From positions 7,556-71,555 of the forward strand of contig JAYRTJ010000005.1 in assembly GCA_041919675.1 (NCBI GenBank): a stretch of DNA of 64,000 bases, given 5' to 3'. A program made the position numbers and the translations under genes. The notes below the pieces were generated by a model. That model searched no databases and was not told where the DNA came from. It saw nothing but the letters and a program-made list of their open reading frames with translations. Below, one piece after another: positions 51,882-60,751 of the stretch. The first letter of the stretch is position 1, and every line of letters starts with the position of its first letter. Source of the DNA: SHVO01 sp041919675 (lineage in GTDB: Bacteria > Pseudomonadota > Alphaproteobacteria > Rhodospirillales > Rhodospirillaceae).

Positions 51882-52616
51882 TTAGGCCCCCTTACGCGTA
51901 TCAACGGCAAGAATGGCGGCAAACAGCCAGAACGCCATCAGCGAGAAGAAAAAGACGAAGTCCCTGACGGCGACCACGCCGCGGGTCATTCCGTCGAAAC
52001 GCGTCAGGAAGCTAAACGAAGCGATGGTGTCGACGACGGCTTCGGGCGCCCAGCCGCGGAAGGCATTCAGCACCATGTCGAGGCCGCTCATGGTGAACAG
52101 GAAACACACCACCGCGCCGAGGATGAAGGCGACGATCTGGTTGCGCGTGAGGGCCGACATGCAGATGCCGATCGACAGGAACGCGCCCGCCACGATGAAG
52201 CTGCCGATATAGCTGAGCACGATAACGCCGTTATCGGGACTGCCGAGCACGTTCACGGTGATCCACATGGGCACGGTCAGCGCCAGCGCGATGCCGCAGA
52301 ACAGCCACGCGGCGAGGAACTTCCCAAGGACCGCCTGAGTGGTCGTCACCGGCAGGGTCAGGAGTTGCTCGATGGTGCCCGACTTACGCTCCTCGGCCCA
52401 CAGCCGCATCGCCACGGCGGGCACCAAAAGAACATAGAGCCACGGATGGTGGCTGAAGAAGTTTTGAAGACTGGCTTGGTTCTGGTCGAAGAAATCGCCG
52501 ATGTAGAACGCGAACGCGCCGGTGAGACCGACGAAGATCGCGATGAACACGAAGGCGACGGGCGTGGCGAAATAGGCCGCCAGCTCGCGCTTGGCTATGA
52601 TCCAAATTTTACGCAT
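51882..52616 (-). CDS. ABC-2 type permease, GldF-like
   Basis: 244 residues with six hydrophobic segments (ELAAYFATPVAFVFIAIFVG at the N-terminus) and the ABC-2/GldF pattern WAEERKSGTIEQLLTLPVTT in the loop contacting the ATPase. It starts with a Shine-Dalgarno AGAGG. It ends 3 bases before the GldG-like gene and follows the ATPase by 14 bases. Confidence 0.92.
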   Translation of the reverse strand: MRKIWIIAKRELAAYFATPVAFVFIAIFVGLTGAFAFYIGDFFDQNQASLQNFFSHHPWLYVLLVPAVAMRLWAEERKSGTIEQLLTLPVTTTQAVLGKFLAAWLFCGIALALTVPMWITVNVLGSPDNGVIVLSYIGSFIVAGAFLSIGICMSALTRNQIVAFILGAVVCFLFTMSGLDMVLNAFRGWAPEAVVDTIASFSFLTRFDGMTRGVVAVRDFVFFFSLMAFWLFAAILAVDTRKGA

Positions 52617-52630
52617 CGGAACCTCTGAGA

Positions 52631-53593
52631 TCAGGCGGCCGCGCGCGGCGCGGCGCCGGTCGTGATAAGCCGGAAGACATCATCCAAACTGCTGCGATCC
52701 TGGTAAACCTCGCTCGCGGGAATGCCTTGCTGACGGACGGCGGCGGAAATCTCGGCGGCAAGGGCCGCCTCGCCCTTCGGCGTGATACGAAGCTTTACGT
52801 TGCCGTTTTCCGCCGGCGTCTCAAACACGGCGGCCACGGACGCCAGCGCCTTGAAGTGAGACGCAGCGGCGCCGGCCGCGCTTTGCGGCAGCACGACGCA
52901 AATCGCATGGCTTTCCGGCAGACGGCTGCGAAGCTGACTGGCGGTGCCGTCGGCCAAAACGCGGCCGCCGCCGATAATCACCGCGCGGGTGCACACGGCT
53001 TCGACTTCTTCCAGGATATGCGTGGAGACGATGATCGCCTTCTCCGCCGCCATTTCGGCGATAAGGCTGCGGACCTGGTGTTTTTGATTGGGATCGAGGC
53101 CGTCCGTCGGCTCGTCGAGGATCAGAACCGGCGGATCGTGGAGAATGCTTTGCGCGAGGCCGACGCGGCGGCGGTACCCCTTCGAGAGAATATCGATGGG
53201 CCGGTCAACCACCTCGCCCAGTCCCAATCGGGCGACGACGTTCCCGACACGCGCGTTCCGTTCGGTCCCATCATAGCCGCGAATTTCAGCGATGAATTTC
53301 AGAAAGCCGCCGACGGTCATATCGTCGTAGGACGGCGAGCCTTCCGGCAAATAACCGAGCATGCTCTTCACGCCGGTCGGGTCCTGCACGACATCGCGCC
53401 CGCAGACGCGGGCCGTTCCGCCGCTCGGGGTAAGAAACCCGGCAACCATTCGCATGGTGGTGGTCTTGCCGGCGCCGTTGGGCCCCAGGAATCCGAGCAC
53501 CTCACCTTTTGAAACCGTCAGGCTAATACCGTCGACCGCCCGAAAGTCTCCAAAGGACTTCGAAAGCCGATCGATTTCGACCATCACCGTCAT
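52631..53593 (-). CDS. ABC transporter ATP-binding protein, GldA-like
   Basis: 320 residues. Walker A is LGPNGAGKTTTMRM, the signature is LSKGYRRRVGLAQ, Walker B is VLILDEPTDGLDPNQ, and the switch His lies in IIVSTHILEEVEAV. A C-terminal domain of about 90 residues follows, as in ABC-2 exporters. First gene of a four-gene operon (ATPase, permease, GldG-like, DUF4340). Confidence 0.93.
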   Translation of the reverse strand: MTVMVEIDRLSKSFGDFRAVDGISLTVSKGEVLGFLGPNGAGKTTTMRMVAGFLTPSGGTARVCGRDVVQDPTGVKSMLGYLPEGSPSYDDMTVGGFLKFIAEIRGYDGTERNARVGNVVARLGLGEVVDRPIDILSKGYRRRVGLAQSILHDPPVLILDEPTDGLDPNQKHQVRSLIAEMAAEKAIIVSTHILEEVEAVCTRAVIIGGGRVLADGTASQLRSRLPESHAICVVLPQSAAGAAASHFKALASVAAVFETPAENGNVKLRITPKGEAALAAEISAAVRQQGIPASEVYQDRSSLDDVFRLITTGAAPRAAA

Positions 53594-53701
53594 GCATTTT
53601 CCCCGCTTCGCTTAGGTGCGGGCGAAAAGTTAGGGGTTCACCCGCGGACGCGCAAGTCTCGGGACCGTGAGCGATATGAAAGGGCTGTAAGGCGCGGGAC
53701 G

Positions 53702-55285
53702 TCAGCCCGCGAGGTCCTTTTCGCTGGGAATGGCCGGGGTCCTGCGGTCCAGGTCCGGCACGCTTTCGATCAGTTTCGCCAGCTCTTCGGACAGCTTGCC
53801 CACCTTCTGCGCCACGTCCATGCCTTCTTTGCGGATCTCCGCCTCGGCGGCATTTTCCAGATACGAGCGGATATGCCGGGCCTGTTCGCGAATCTCACGC
53901 ACGGTGTCGGACATGCTGCGCCCCTTCGGCGCGTACGCATCATGGACGATGCGCAGGCTATTGGTGAGCATATGCAGAACGGTGCGCACAAGCGGATCGG
54001 ACGCCGCGAGTTTTTCCTCGATCATCTCCTTGGAGACGAGCGACAGCGTGCAGTCTTCCAGCGCCATTGCGGAATTACGGCGCGGGCGGCTATCGATGAT
54101 CGCCATCTCGCCGAAGAACTCGCCCTTCTTGACGCGCGCGACCGGTATCCGCTTCCCGTCGGCTTCCTTGAAAATGCCGATGGCGCCGCTATTCAGAATA
54201 TACGCGGACGTCGGCGGATCTCCTTGGCGGAAAAGAAACTGCCCCTTCGCCAAGGGAAGAATTTCGATAATTGGTTCGTCCATCGTCGCGACCGGCGAAT
54301 CCCCCGAACTGCGGTGTATTTCACTCGCTTCGCCAAAACCCGCGCGGTCCCTCTGCTGATAGGTCTCGCTCGCCTGCCGGGTTTCCTGGTCCAGCTTATC
54401 AGGCGGCGTGCGGGGTTTCACCGCAGAAACAACGGCCCGCGAGAGCTTCTTGATCAGGTCTATGTCCTTGGGGGTCGGCGTCAAATAGCGCTCGGCGATT
54501 GAAGCGACGTCGCGCGAAAGCGACCCGCAAAGCAGCGCCAATTCGCGTTCTTCCAGACGCTCGGCGGTTTTTGCCGCATCGCGGAGAAGATCGACCAGAA
54601 CCTTCAGTTTCTCTTTGATCTCCTCGGTGACCTGGTTGGTTTGATACGCATCCAGGATGAGGTTGCAGATGAAACCCAGGCGATAGCCGTGAGAATCCAG
54701 CCGCGCTTGCAGCACCTCATTCATCGAGCCGTCGACGGCCTCACGAATACTATTCGGATCGACGTCCTTCCCGCTGGCCTTTTCCAGCATCGTGTTGAGG
54801 ACGTTGATGCGGCGGATGACCGACGGCCGGTTTTTTGCGCGGCGGTCCGGCCCCAAATAGTCGCTGGTCACCACGAACGCGGCGCGGTTGACGGTCACGC
54901 GCTTTAGGCGCTGCAGCAGCTGCTCTTCTTTGACCGGCTTGATGATGATGTCGTCGGTTCCGGCTTGCATCGCCAACTTCACCGCATCGACGCGGTTGGG
55001 CGCGAGAAGGGTCGTGATCAGCACAAAGGGGTTGGTGCCGATCTTGTTGTGGCGAATATCACGGATAAAATCGAACACGCCCGGATCCAGATCGTCCGTC
55101 AGGATCAAAAGATCCGGGGAAACCTGTGCAATCAATTTTGCCAGATTCGCCAAGTTGCCGTGCGCGCTGACCTGTTTCACGCCGGCATGATTGAGGATTT
55201 GACGCAGTTCCTTTCGGATCTGGTCATCGGGCTCGCCCACGAAAGCGACGACCTTGTCCATCGACTGTAGGTCGAAGTCACTCAT
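53702..55285 (-). CDS. Receiver plus cyclic-nucleotide-binding-domain protein
   Basis: 527 residues from the ATG at 55285. N-terminal CheY-like receiver (about 10-125): Asp-containing ILTDDLDPG and an intact switch lysine in IIIKPVKEE. A central helical region precedes a cyclic-nucleotide-binding domain (about 328-445: LAKGQFLFRQGDPPTSAYIL and phosphate-binding GEMAIIDSRPRRNSAMA). A coiled-coil-like C-terminus follows. No DNA-binding or catalytic output is recognised, so it may act as a protein-binding regulator. It could read cAMP made by the cyclase at 12385, but that link is inference. Confidence 0.85.
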   Translation of the reverse strand: MSDFDLQSMDKVVAFVGEPDDQIRKELRQILNHAGVKQVSAHGNLANLAKLIAQVSPDLLILTDDLDPGVFDFIRDIRHNKIGTNPFVLITTLLAPNRVDAVKLAMQAGTDDIIIKPVKEEQLLQRLKRVTVNRAAFVVTSDYLGPDRRAKNRPSVIRRINVLNTMLEKASGKDVDPNSIREAVDGSMNEVLQARLDSHGYRLGFICNLILDAYQTNQVTEEIKEKLKVLVDLLRDAAKTAERLEERELALLCGSLSRDVASIAERYLTPTPKDIDLIKKLSRAVVSAVKPRTPPDKLDQETRQASETYQQRDRAGFGEASEIHRSSGDSPVATMDEPIIEILPLAKGQFLFRQGDPPTSAYILNSGAIGIFKEADGKRIPVARVKKGEFFGEMAIIDSRPRRNSAMALEDCTLSLVSKEMIEEKLAASDPLVRTVLHMLTNSLRIVHDAYAPKGRSMSDTVREIREQARHIRSYLENAAEAEIRKEGMDVAQKVGKLSEELAKLIESVPDLDRRTPAIPSEKDLAG

Positions 55286-55588
55286 TTCAAACGATCTTCT
55301 CCCCCCGCGGTCGGTCACCATCTTATACGCGATAGCGATACCCGCACGCAGCGCATCCCCCGTTCATGCATCCACTGAACCGCGTAGGCAAATCAAGCTA
55401 TTATTTAACCAACGCATTGATTTGAAATCGCAATATACAGCTTTTGCTTCACCCTTTACCCGAATCGTGAGAATGTAAGTTCGCGGTTTAGTTGTTTACG
55501 CAACTGAAACGCGCGAGACGCCGCGATCGCTACCCAGAATCGCATCAATGCGACAGGTGGCGACGCAGGCGAAACCGGGGGATTTTTT
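55286..55588. other. Divergent intergenic region
   Basis: About 300 bases between two divergent genes, partly AT-rich. It contains small inverted repeats (GATTT-G-AAATC at 55419-55429; AGTTG-TTTACG-CAACT at 55490-55505) that could be control sites. No gene or clear promoter box is recognised. Confidence 0.45.
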
Positions 55589-56383
55589 GTGGCCGAGACC
55601 GCCACCGACCAAGCATTCGCGCCGATCCCGACGCGCAAGAAGCGCGGCCTTGCGGGCCTTGCTTGGCGTTTGTCATTGCCCGTGCGCCGCCTGCTTGGAT
55701 CGGGCGACGTCGACAACAGCGTCGAGGCGCAGCTCGCGGTTTCCTACTTCCTGAATGAAATGAATGCCGCGGCCGTGCGCACCTATCCCGCGTGGAGCCG
55801 CCTTCTCGACGGCGCCTTCAGTGAATGCGCGCTCAATTTCGACGAGCGCCGCGCGTTGTTCGAGATTCATCCGATCGACGATTATTATTTCGCGGGTGTC
55901 GTTGCGCTGGAATGCGCGCGCATGCGGGGCCTCTACACCGCGCTGGAAGCCAGTGAAATTCTCGGCGAAGTCGGCGCGCAAGTGGATGCGGCTGCGGGGC
56001 GGCAAGACCGCGTCGTCTCCGATCTTGTTTTCTACATCATGGGTAAGATCGAACTCGGCTCCGGCGTCGACCGCATGAAGGCGCCGCACGACAAGGTCGT
56101 CAAAGCCATTCTGCATCATATTGGTGTGGACAAGGTCGAAGGCACGCGCGCGCTGATGCGCGACAAAGCCTTGCGCCATCAGCTTGGTGAACCGCTGGCT
56201 GTCGGTATTCCGCAGTGGTGGAAAGCCTTCCAAACGCAATTCCGGCTTTATTGGCCCACACCGGAAGAGCGCGCGGCGGAAATACAATGCGAAAGCGAAG
56301 AGCCTGCGGGGAGCCCGGCAGCGGTTGAAGCGCCTGCGCCTCTGCGCGGCCGCCGCCGACGGCGGCGCGCCGCCGCTTTCTAG
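55589..56383 (+). CDS. Hypothetical protein with basic C-terminal tail
   Basis: 264 residues from a GTG at 55589 (weak GGGGGA upstream). A soluble, mostly helical protein without signal peptide. A distinct central motif set is DDYYFAGVVALECARMRGLY, YIMGKIELGSGVDR and a WWKAFQTQFRLYWPTPEERA segment. It ends in an Arg/Ala run (GRRRRRRAAAF). No family recognised. Codon use looks like neighbouring genes. Confidence 0.7.
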   Translation: MAETATDQAFAPIPTRKKRGLAGLAWRLSLPVRRLLGSGDVDNSVEAQLAVSYFLNEMNAAAVRTYPAWSRLLDGAFSECALNFDERRALFEIHPIDDYYFAGVVALECARMRGLYTALEASEILGEVGAQVDAAAGRQDRVVSDLVFYIMGKIELGSGVDRMKAPHDKVVKAILHHIGVDKVEGTRALMRDKALRHQLGEPLAVGIPQWWKAFQTQFRLYWPTPEERAAEIQCESEEPAGSPAAVEAPAPLRGRRRRRRAAAF

Positions 56384-56404
56384 CCTCGCCGCCGCTTTCT
56401 AGCC

Positions 56405-56656
56405 TCAATGAGCCCGCCGCGGTTTTCCGCGGCCGTTGGGAATCTCCTCCCATCCCGGCGATGACGCCGGTTGACGGAGGGACGAAAATTTCGCTGCGCC
56501 TTCCGCGCGATCACGGGCCTTGCTTCCCATGTGTTCCCAATCCGCCGCGAGCTTCAGCAGCGAAGCTTGCGTCTCCGTGCGGGGCATGGCGAGGGCTTCA
56601 GCCCGGATCTCCGCGGCGCGTTTCAGCCAGCGCTCTGCGCGTTGATCGTCCTTCAT
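56405..56656 (-). CDS. Small alpha-helical hypothetical protein
   Basis: 83 residues from the ATG at 56656; an upstream in-frame ATG at 56701 is possible, and neither start has a clear Shine-Dalgarno. The core (ERWLKRAAEIRAEALAMPRT, then ASLLKLAADWEHMGSKARDR) is a charged helical hairpin similar to widespread small alphaproteobacterial proteins of unknown role. The C-terminus is basic. It is convergent with the preceding gene. Confidence 0.6.
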   Translation of the reverse strand: MKDDQRAERWLKRAAEIRAEALAMPRTETQASLLKLAADWEHMGSKARDRAEGAAKFSSLRQPASSPGWEEIPNGRGKPRRAH

Positions 56657-56767
56657 AGATGAATAAAGCCGAACCGGCCGCACAGTTCCTGGCGAATTCA
56701 TGGCGCGCGACTTTTTTGAAGAGTCGAAGACCGCAAGTTGCGCGCCTTCCGGATGATCGTGCAATAG

Positions 56768-56989
56768 CTACCGGGAAAATGTCGCCGCGAACGCGTGACG
56801 GGTCAAGGCGCCTCCGGTATAGCGCGAAATAAGGACAGCCGCGCCGTCCGCCGAATTGTGAACGATATCGATGGGCGACAGCCAGAACTTCGACCAAACG
56901 CGCGCGAAGTCACTCGCCGTATCCTCGTTTTCCAGGCAGGCAATCAGGCGCCGGTCGCTGTCCTTGCTTTTATAAAACAGGAAATACAA
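56768..56989 (-). CDS. Small hypothetical protein, TTG start
   Basis: 73 residues starting at a TTG (56989) with GGAAGGG 6 bases upstream. The sequence has a normal protein look (FYKSKDSDRRLIACLENED and WSKFWLSPIDIVHNSADGAA) rather than the Arg/Pro/Ala-rich look of chance frames here. No family recognised. Short and start-uncertain. Confidence 0.45.
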   Translation of the reverse strand: MYFLFYKSKDSDRRLIACLENEDTASDFARVWSKFWLSPIDIVHNSADGAAVLISRYTGGALTRHAFAATFSR

Positions 56990-57179
56990 CCCCAGCCCTT
57001 CCCATCTGTGAAACCGTGACGGTCACGGCTCCTCTCCCGGAACGCAATATAGCACGGACCGTCTCGCCCCTCATACGATCCGCTTTCCCGTCGAAGACAG
57101 GGCCCCTATAACACTGCAAAATGGCAGGACGCGGCGAAGCTGTTGAAATGATTGTCGGGTCGAAAAAGGTCTGCACGCT

Positions 57180-57932
57180 TTGACGTCCGCGCTCTCCCAT
57201 GGCCGGCTTCATTTTTCCGGCGACGTTCCGGCGTCGGCGCTTTTTGTGCACGGCGGTTTTCACGGCGCATGGTGCTGGTCACAAACCTTGACCTTCCTCG
57301 CCGCGCGTAACGCCGCGGGCGCGGCGATCGATCTGCGCGGGCACGGCGGGCTTCCGCAAGACGGCTCGTTCTTGAGCGCCGGCGTCGACGTCATGACGCA
57401 GGACGTTCTCGAAGCGATGCGCAAGGTCTCCGCGCCGATCCTGGTGGGGCATAGTCTGGGCGCGCTGATCGCGATGAAAGCCGCGACGCAGGTTCCCCTG
57501 CGCGGCCTGATCCTGCTTGCGCCCGCTGCGCCTTCAGGTGTGACGCAATGCCACCCCCTGCCCCGGTTCCCGGCCGGGCATGCCGTACAACCGCCCGCGC
57601 GCGCGCGCGCGCGCAAGTGGTTCATGGCGGGCACGGCGGCGCCGGATATGACGAGCTATCTTGCGCAACTCTGTCCCGAGAGCCCGGCGCTCTTGAATGA
57701 ATGCTTTCATGACGGCGTGACGATTGAACGCGCCGCGCTCTCCTGTCCGATCCTGTGTTTGTCGGGGGCCAAGGATGATTCCCCGCTGCATCCGCGCGGC
57801 CAGGATCGCCTCGTCGCCGCTCACTACGGCGCCGCCTTGAAAATCATAGAACCGTCGGGCCATTGCTTGATGCTTGACGACGGCTGGCGGGAAACCGCCG
57901 CCGCGATCCACACATGGATGACCGCGCTGTGA
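57180..57932 (+). CDS. Alpha/beta hydrolase
   Basis: 250 residues from a TTG at 57180. Alpha/beta-hydrolase features: oxyanion region FVHGGFHGAWCW, nucleophile elbow GHSLGA, a late acidic residue in LSGAKDDSP, and the catalytic His in PSGHCLMLDD. Likely an esterase-like or lactonase-type enzyme; the substrate is unknown. A 19-base pure CG alternation at 57596-57614 encodes Pro-Ala-Arg-Ala-Arg and is a potential slippage site. The 3' end overlaps possible upstream starts of the autotransporter. Confidence 0.85.
   Translation: MTSALSHGRLHFSGDVPASALFVHGGFHGAWCWSQTLTFLAARNAAGAAIDLRGHGGLPQDGSFLSAGVDVMTQDVLEAMRKVSAPILVGHSLGALIAMKAATQVPLRGLILLAPAAPSGVTQCHPLPRFPAGHAVQPPARARARKWFMAGTAAPDMTSYLAQLCPESPALLNECFHDGVTIERAALSCPILCLSGAKDDSPLHPRGQDRLVAAHYGAALKIIEPSGHCLMLDDGWRETAAAIHTWMTAL
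57596..57614. repeat. 19-base CG dinucleotide run inside a hydrolase gene
   Basis: Unbroken alternation of C and G from 57596 to 57614 in the middle of the alpha/beta hydrolase. Loss or gain of one unit would frameshift the gene. Confidence 0.9.
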
Positions 57933-57946
57933 TTGCCGCCGTGACG

Positions 57947-60748
57947 ATGCGAGACCGATTTTCGCGCCCTCTGATTCCCCTCGCCGCTTTCAGCGGCGTG
58001 GCGGCCTTGGGGTATTTTCTTCTGGCGCCCGCCGAGGCGCGGGCCGCGTGCGTCCAAACCGGAAACGACGTCGCGTGTGCGGGCGTGGACGGCGACGGCT
58101 TTATTTCCACTGAATCCGTGACGGTTCACGTGCAGCCGGATGCCCTTGTCGGAAACGTGATGACGACACGCGTGACCGGACGCTGCCCGCTTTCGCTGCC
58201 CGGCATATCTGTTGGGGCTTCAAGCCATGTTTCCAACGAGGGCACGATTTCGACCTTCGGCGTCTGCGCGTTCGGCATCATGGCCGAGAACGGCAGCGCC
58301 ATCACGAATTCCGGGACGATCCTCACGCACGATCTCATCGCCTACGGCATCCTGACCGGGGACAACGTGACAATCCGCACAAGCGGGCGCATCGCCACGG
58401 AGTACCAAGGCTCCGGCGGTATTTTCGGCGGAGGCGGCATGCGCGTCGCCGTCGAGGCGGACGGAACCATAACGACGGCCGGGATTGGCGCGAACGGGAT
58501 CGAGGTCGGCTCCAATGCTCTGGTCGTCAACGACGGCGCCATCGTTGTCCGCGGTGACGCCAGCTTCGGCATCGCCGCCGCCGCGGGTTCGACGATTGCC
58601 AACACGGGGAGTGTCGAGACCGGCGGGAGTAATTCCATCGGCGTTCAGGTCGTGAGCGGCACGCTCACAAATGCCGGCCGCGTTCGAAGCCTGTTATCGG
58701 GTCCGGCGCGCGCGCTGACGCCCACCGTTGGCGTCTCCGTCGTCGGCACGGGCGCCCATTTCATAAATGCCGCGAACGGCGTCGTCGAAGCGACGCATAT
58801 CGGCGTGCGGCTGGACGGCGCGCAAGACGCCGCCTTGAGTAATGCCGGACGGATCGAGGTCTCGCCGGCGCGGCAAATCGACGGAACCATGGTGCCGGAC
58901 GGCGCGGCCGTTCTTGCGGCGTCGGCTCCGGCCACTGAGGTCTTCAATACCGGCCTTATCATCGCAAGCGGCGGCCTTCCGGCGCTGCGCAGCCTCGGCC
59001 CGCAAGTCACCCTCTCCAACAGCGGGACAATTGCGGGCGATGTGCTGCTTGCCGCCGGCAACGACGTTGTCATCTACCGCGCCGGCTCATCCATCGACGG
59101 GACGATCGACTTCGGCCCCGGCGAGGACACTTTGATCTTTCAAGGAACCGGCACGCTCGGCGCACCGGTGCTCAACGCGGAATTGTTGTCAAAGAGCGGG
59201 GCGGGAAATCTCACCCTCGCGCGCGATCTCACCGTCCGCCGGCAGGTCAATATCTTCGACGGCGGCGGCATCGTGGTGAATCAGGGCGTGCGCCTGACCT
59301 CAGCCGCGACCGGCAACCTCGGCCTCCTGCGCGGAGCGGGTACGATCGACGGTCCGGTGACCAACAGCGGCACTCTCGCGCCGGGGACACAAGCCGCCAA
59401 AGGCACGCTGACCGTCACGGGCGCCTTTCAGCAATTTGCCGGCGGCACGCTCGCCGTCAGGCTTTCCCCCGACGGGTCGTCGGACAGACTCCTCGTCGGC
59501 GGTCCCGCGACGTTGGCCGGCACCCTCGCCCTGAGCTACGAAGGAACGGCGTTTCGCGACGGACAGCGTTTCGACGTCGTAACCCCGCTCTCAGGCTCCC
59601 TCGCGCGTACAGGGCAATTCACCCTCGCCGCGCCGGACCTCGCCTTCGTGAAGGCGGGATTGGTCGCAAGTTCTTCCGGCGGCGTGACGGTGGAGATCGA
59701 CCGGCTGTCTTACAGCACGGCGGGTGTGAGCGCCGGCCAGCAATCCGTTGGACTCTTGTTCGACCGGCTACAGACGTCGCCGCCGCCGGCCCTTTCAACC
59801 ACACTTCAGCAACTCGAGTTTTCCGCGCCGGGAACCGCCACGGCGATCCTCGAGGATTTCACCGCCGAAGGTCCGGGCGGCGTCCAGAACCTCGGCCTTC
59901 TCACCCTCGCGCGCTTCGGGCAGGGCCTGCGGCGGTATGCTCCCACAGAAACGCGCCCCGGGCATTTTGCCTGGGCCCGCGGTTTTTCATCGGCCGGCCG
60001 CTCGCGCGGCGCGGCGTCCGCCTCCGCTTTCGATCTTCACGGCATGATCGCCGGCTTGGACATGACGGCCGGCGACGTGCGGCTCGGCGTTGCCGCCGCA
60101 CGAACCGACGGTGATTTCGCGCGGGGCCCGAACGCCGCTTCGCTGAACACGTCATTGATCGCGGTCCGCGCCGGCACGACATGGAGCGGTGTCGGCGTGG
60201 AAGCCGTCCTCGCCTATGGGCGTGGCGCGCCGCAAATACAGCGCACGCGCACATCGGGCGAAATCCTTTCCACGGACGCCGACAGCAACTTGTGGTCCGC
60301 GCGTCTCGAAGGGACCTATGAAATGGCCTTCGGGCCGATGACCTTCTCGCCGCATGCCGGCGCGGCCTATCAGCGGGTCGGTGTCAGCGCGATTGACGAA
60401 GGGCGTGCGCTTTCCGTGCGGACCACGGACGACGCGTTAAGCTCGCTTCGCGCCCGCTTCGGCGCCGGCGTCGGCGGCGCCGCCGGATCCGTTCGCCCCT
60501 ATGGCGACCTCTCCCTATCGGTGGAACTGCTCCAGCGCATGCCCCGCATTTCGGCCGGCCTCGTCGGCGTCCCGGAGAGCGGCTTTGAACTCCATGGCGA
60601 TGCCCGCCGGCGCCTCGCGGTCGAGGCCGAAGCCGGACTTGCGGTGACGATTACACCGGAATTGGAAGGCTATGTCGCGGGCACCATGACCGCCAACGAC
60701 CTTTTGGCGGGACGGGCGCTGACGGCGGGACTGACGTACCGCTGGTAG
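57947..60748 (+). CDS. Autotransporter with outer-membrane beta-barrel
   Basis: 933 residues from the ATG at 57947 (a GTG at 57941 and an ATG at 57914 are alternatives). A signal peptide ends near AEARAA. The passenger (about 40-640) is a beta-helix-like string of motifs such as SNEGTISTFGVCAFGIMAEN and ITNSGTILTHDLIAYGI, with an AIDA/pectin-lyase look. The autotransporter barrel follows (about 665-933), ending GLTYRW with the required terminal aromatic residue. The passenger probably displays a surface adhesin or enzyme; no catalytic motif was noted. Confidence 0.93.
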   Translation: MRDRFSRPLIPLAAFSGVAALGYFLLAPAEARAACVQTGNDVACAGVDGDGFISTESVTVHVQPDALVGNVMTTRVTGRCPLSLPGISVGASSHVSNEGTISTFGVCAFGIMAENGSAITNSGTILTHDLIAYGILTGDNVTIRTSGRIATEYQGSGGIFGGGGMRVAVEADGTITTAGIGANGIEVGSNALVVNDGAIVVRGDASFGIAAAAGSTIANTGSVETGGSNSIGVQVVSGTLTNAGRVRSLLSGPARALTPTVGVSVVGTGAHFINAANGVVEATHIGVRLDGAQDAALSNAGRIEVSPARQIDGTMVPDGAAVLAASAPATEVFNTGLIIASGGLPALRSLGPQVTLSNSGTIAGDVLLAAGNDVVIYRAGSSIDGTIDFGPGEDTLIFQGTGTLGAPVLNAELLSKSGAGNLTLARDLTVRRQVNIFDGGGIVVNQGVRLTSAATGNLGLLRGAGTIDGPVTNSGTLAPGTQAAKGTLTVTGAFQQFAGGTLAVRLSPDGSSDRLLVGGPATLAGTLALSYEGTAFRDGQRFDVVTPLSGSLARTGQFTLAAPDLAFVKAGLVASSSGGVTVEIDRLSYSTAGVSAGQQSVGLLFDRLQTSPPPALSTTLQQLEFSAPGTATAILEDFTAEGPGGVQNLGLLTLARFGQGLRRYAPTETRPGHFAWARGFSSAGRSRGAASASAFDLHGMIAGLDMTAGDVRLGVAAARTDGDFARGPNAASLNTSLIAVRAGTTWSGVGVEAVLAYGRGAPQIQRTRTSGEILSTDADSNLWSARLEGTYEMAFGPMTFSPHAGAAYQRVGVSAIDEGRALSVRTTDDALSSLRARFGAGVGGAAGSVRPYGDLSLSVELLQRMPRISAGLVGVPESGFELHGDARRRLAVEAEAGLAVTITPELEGYVAGTMTANDLLAGRALTAGLTYRW

Positions 60749-60751
60749 CCT

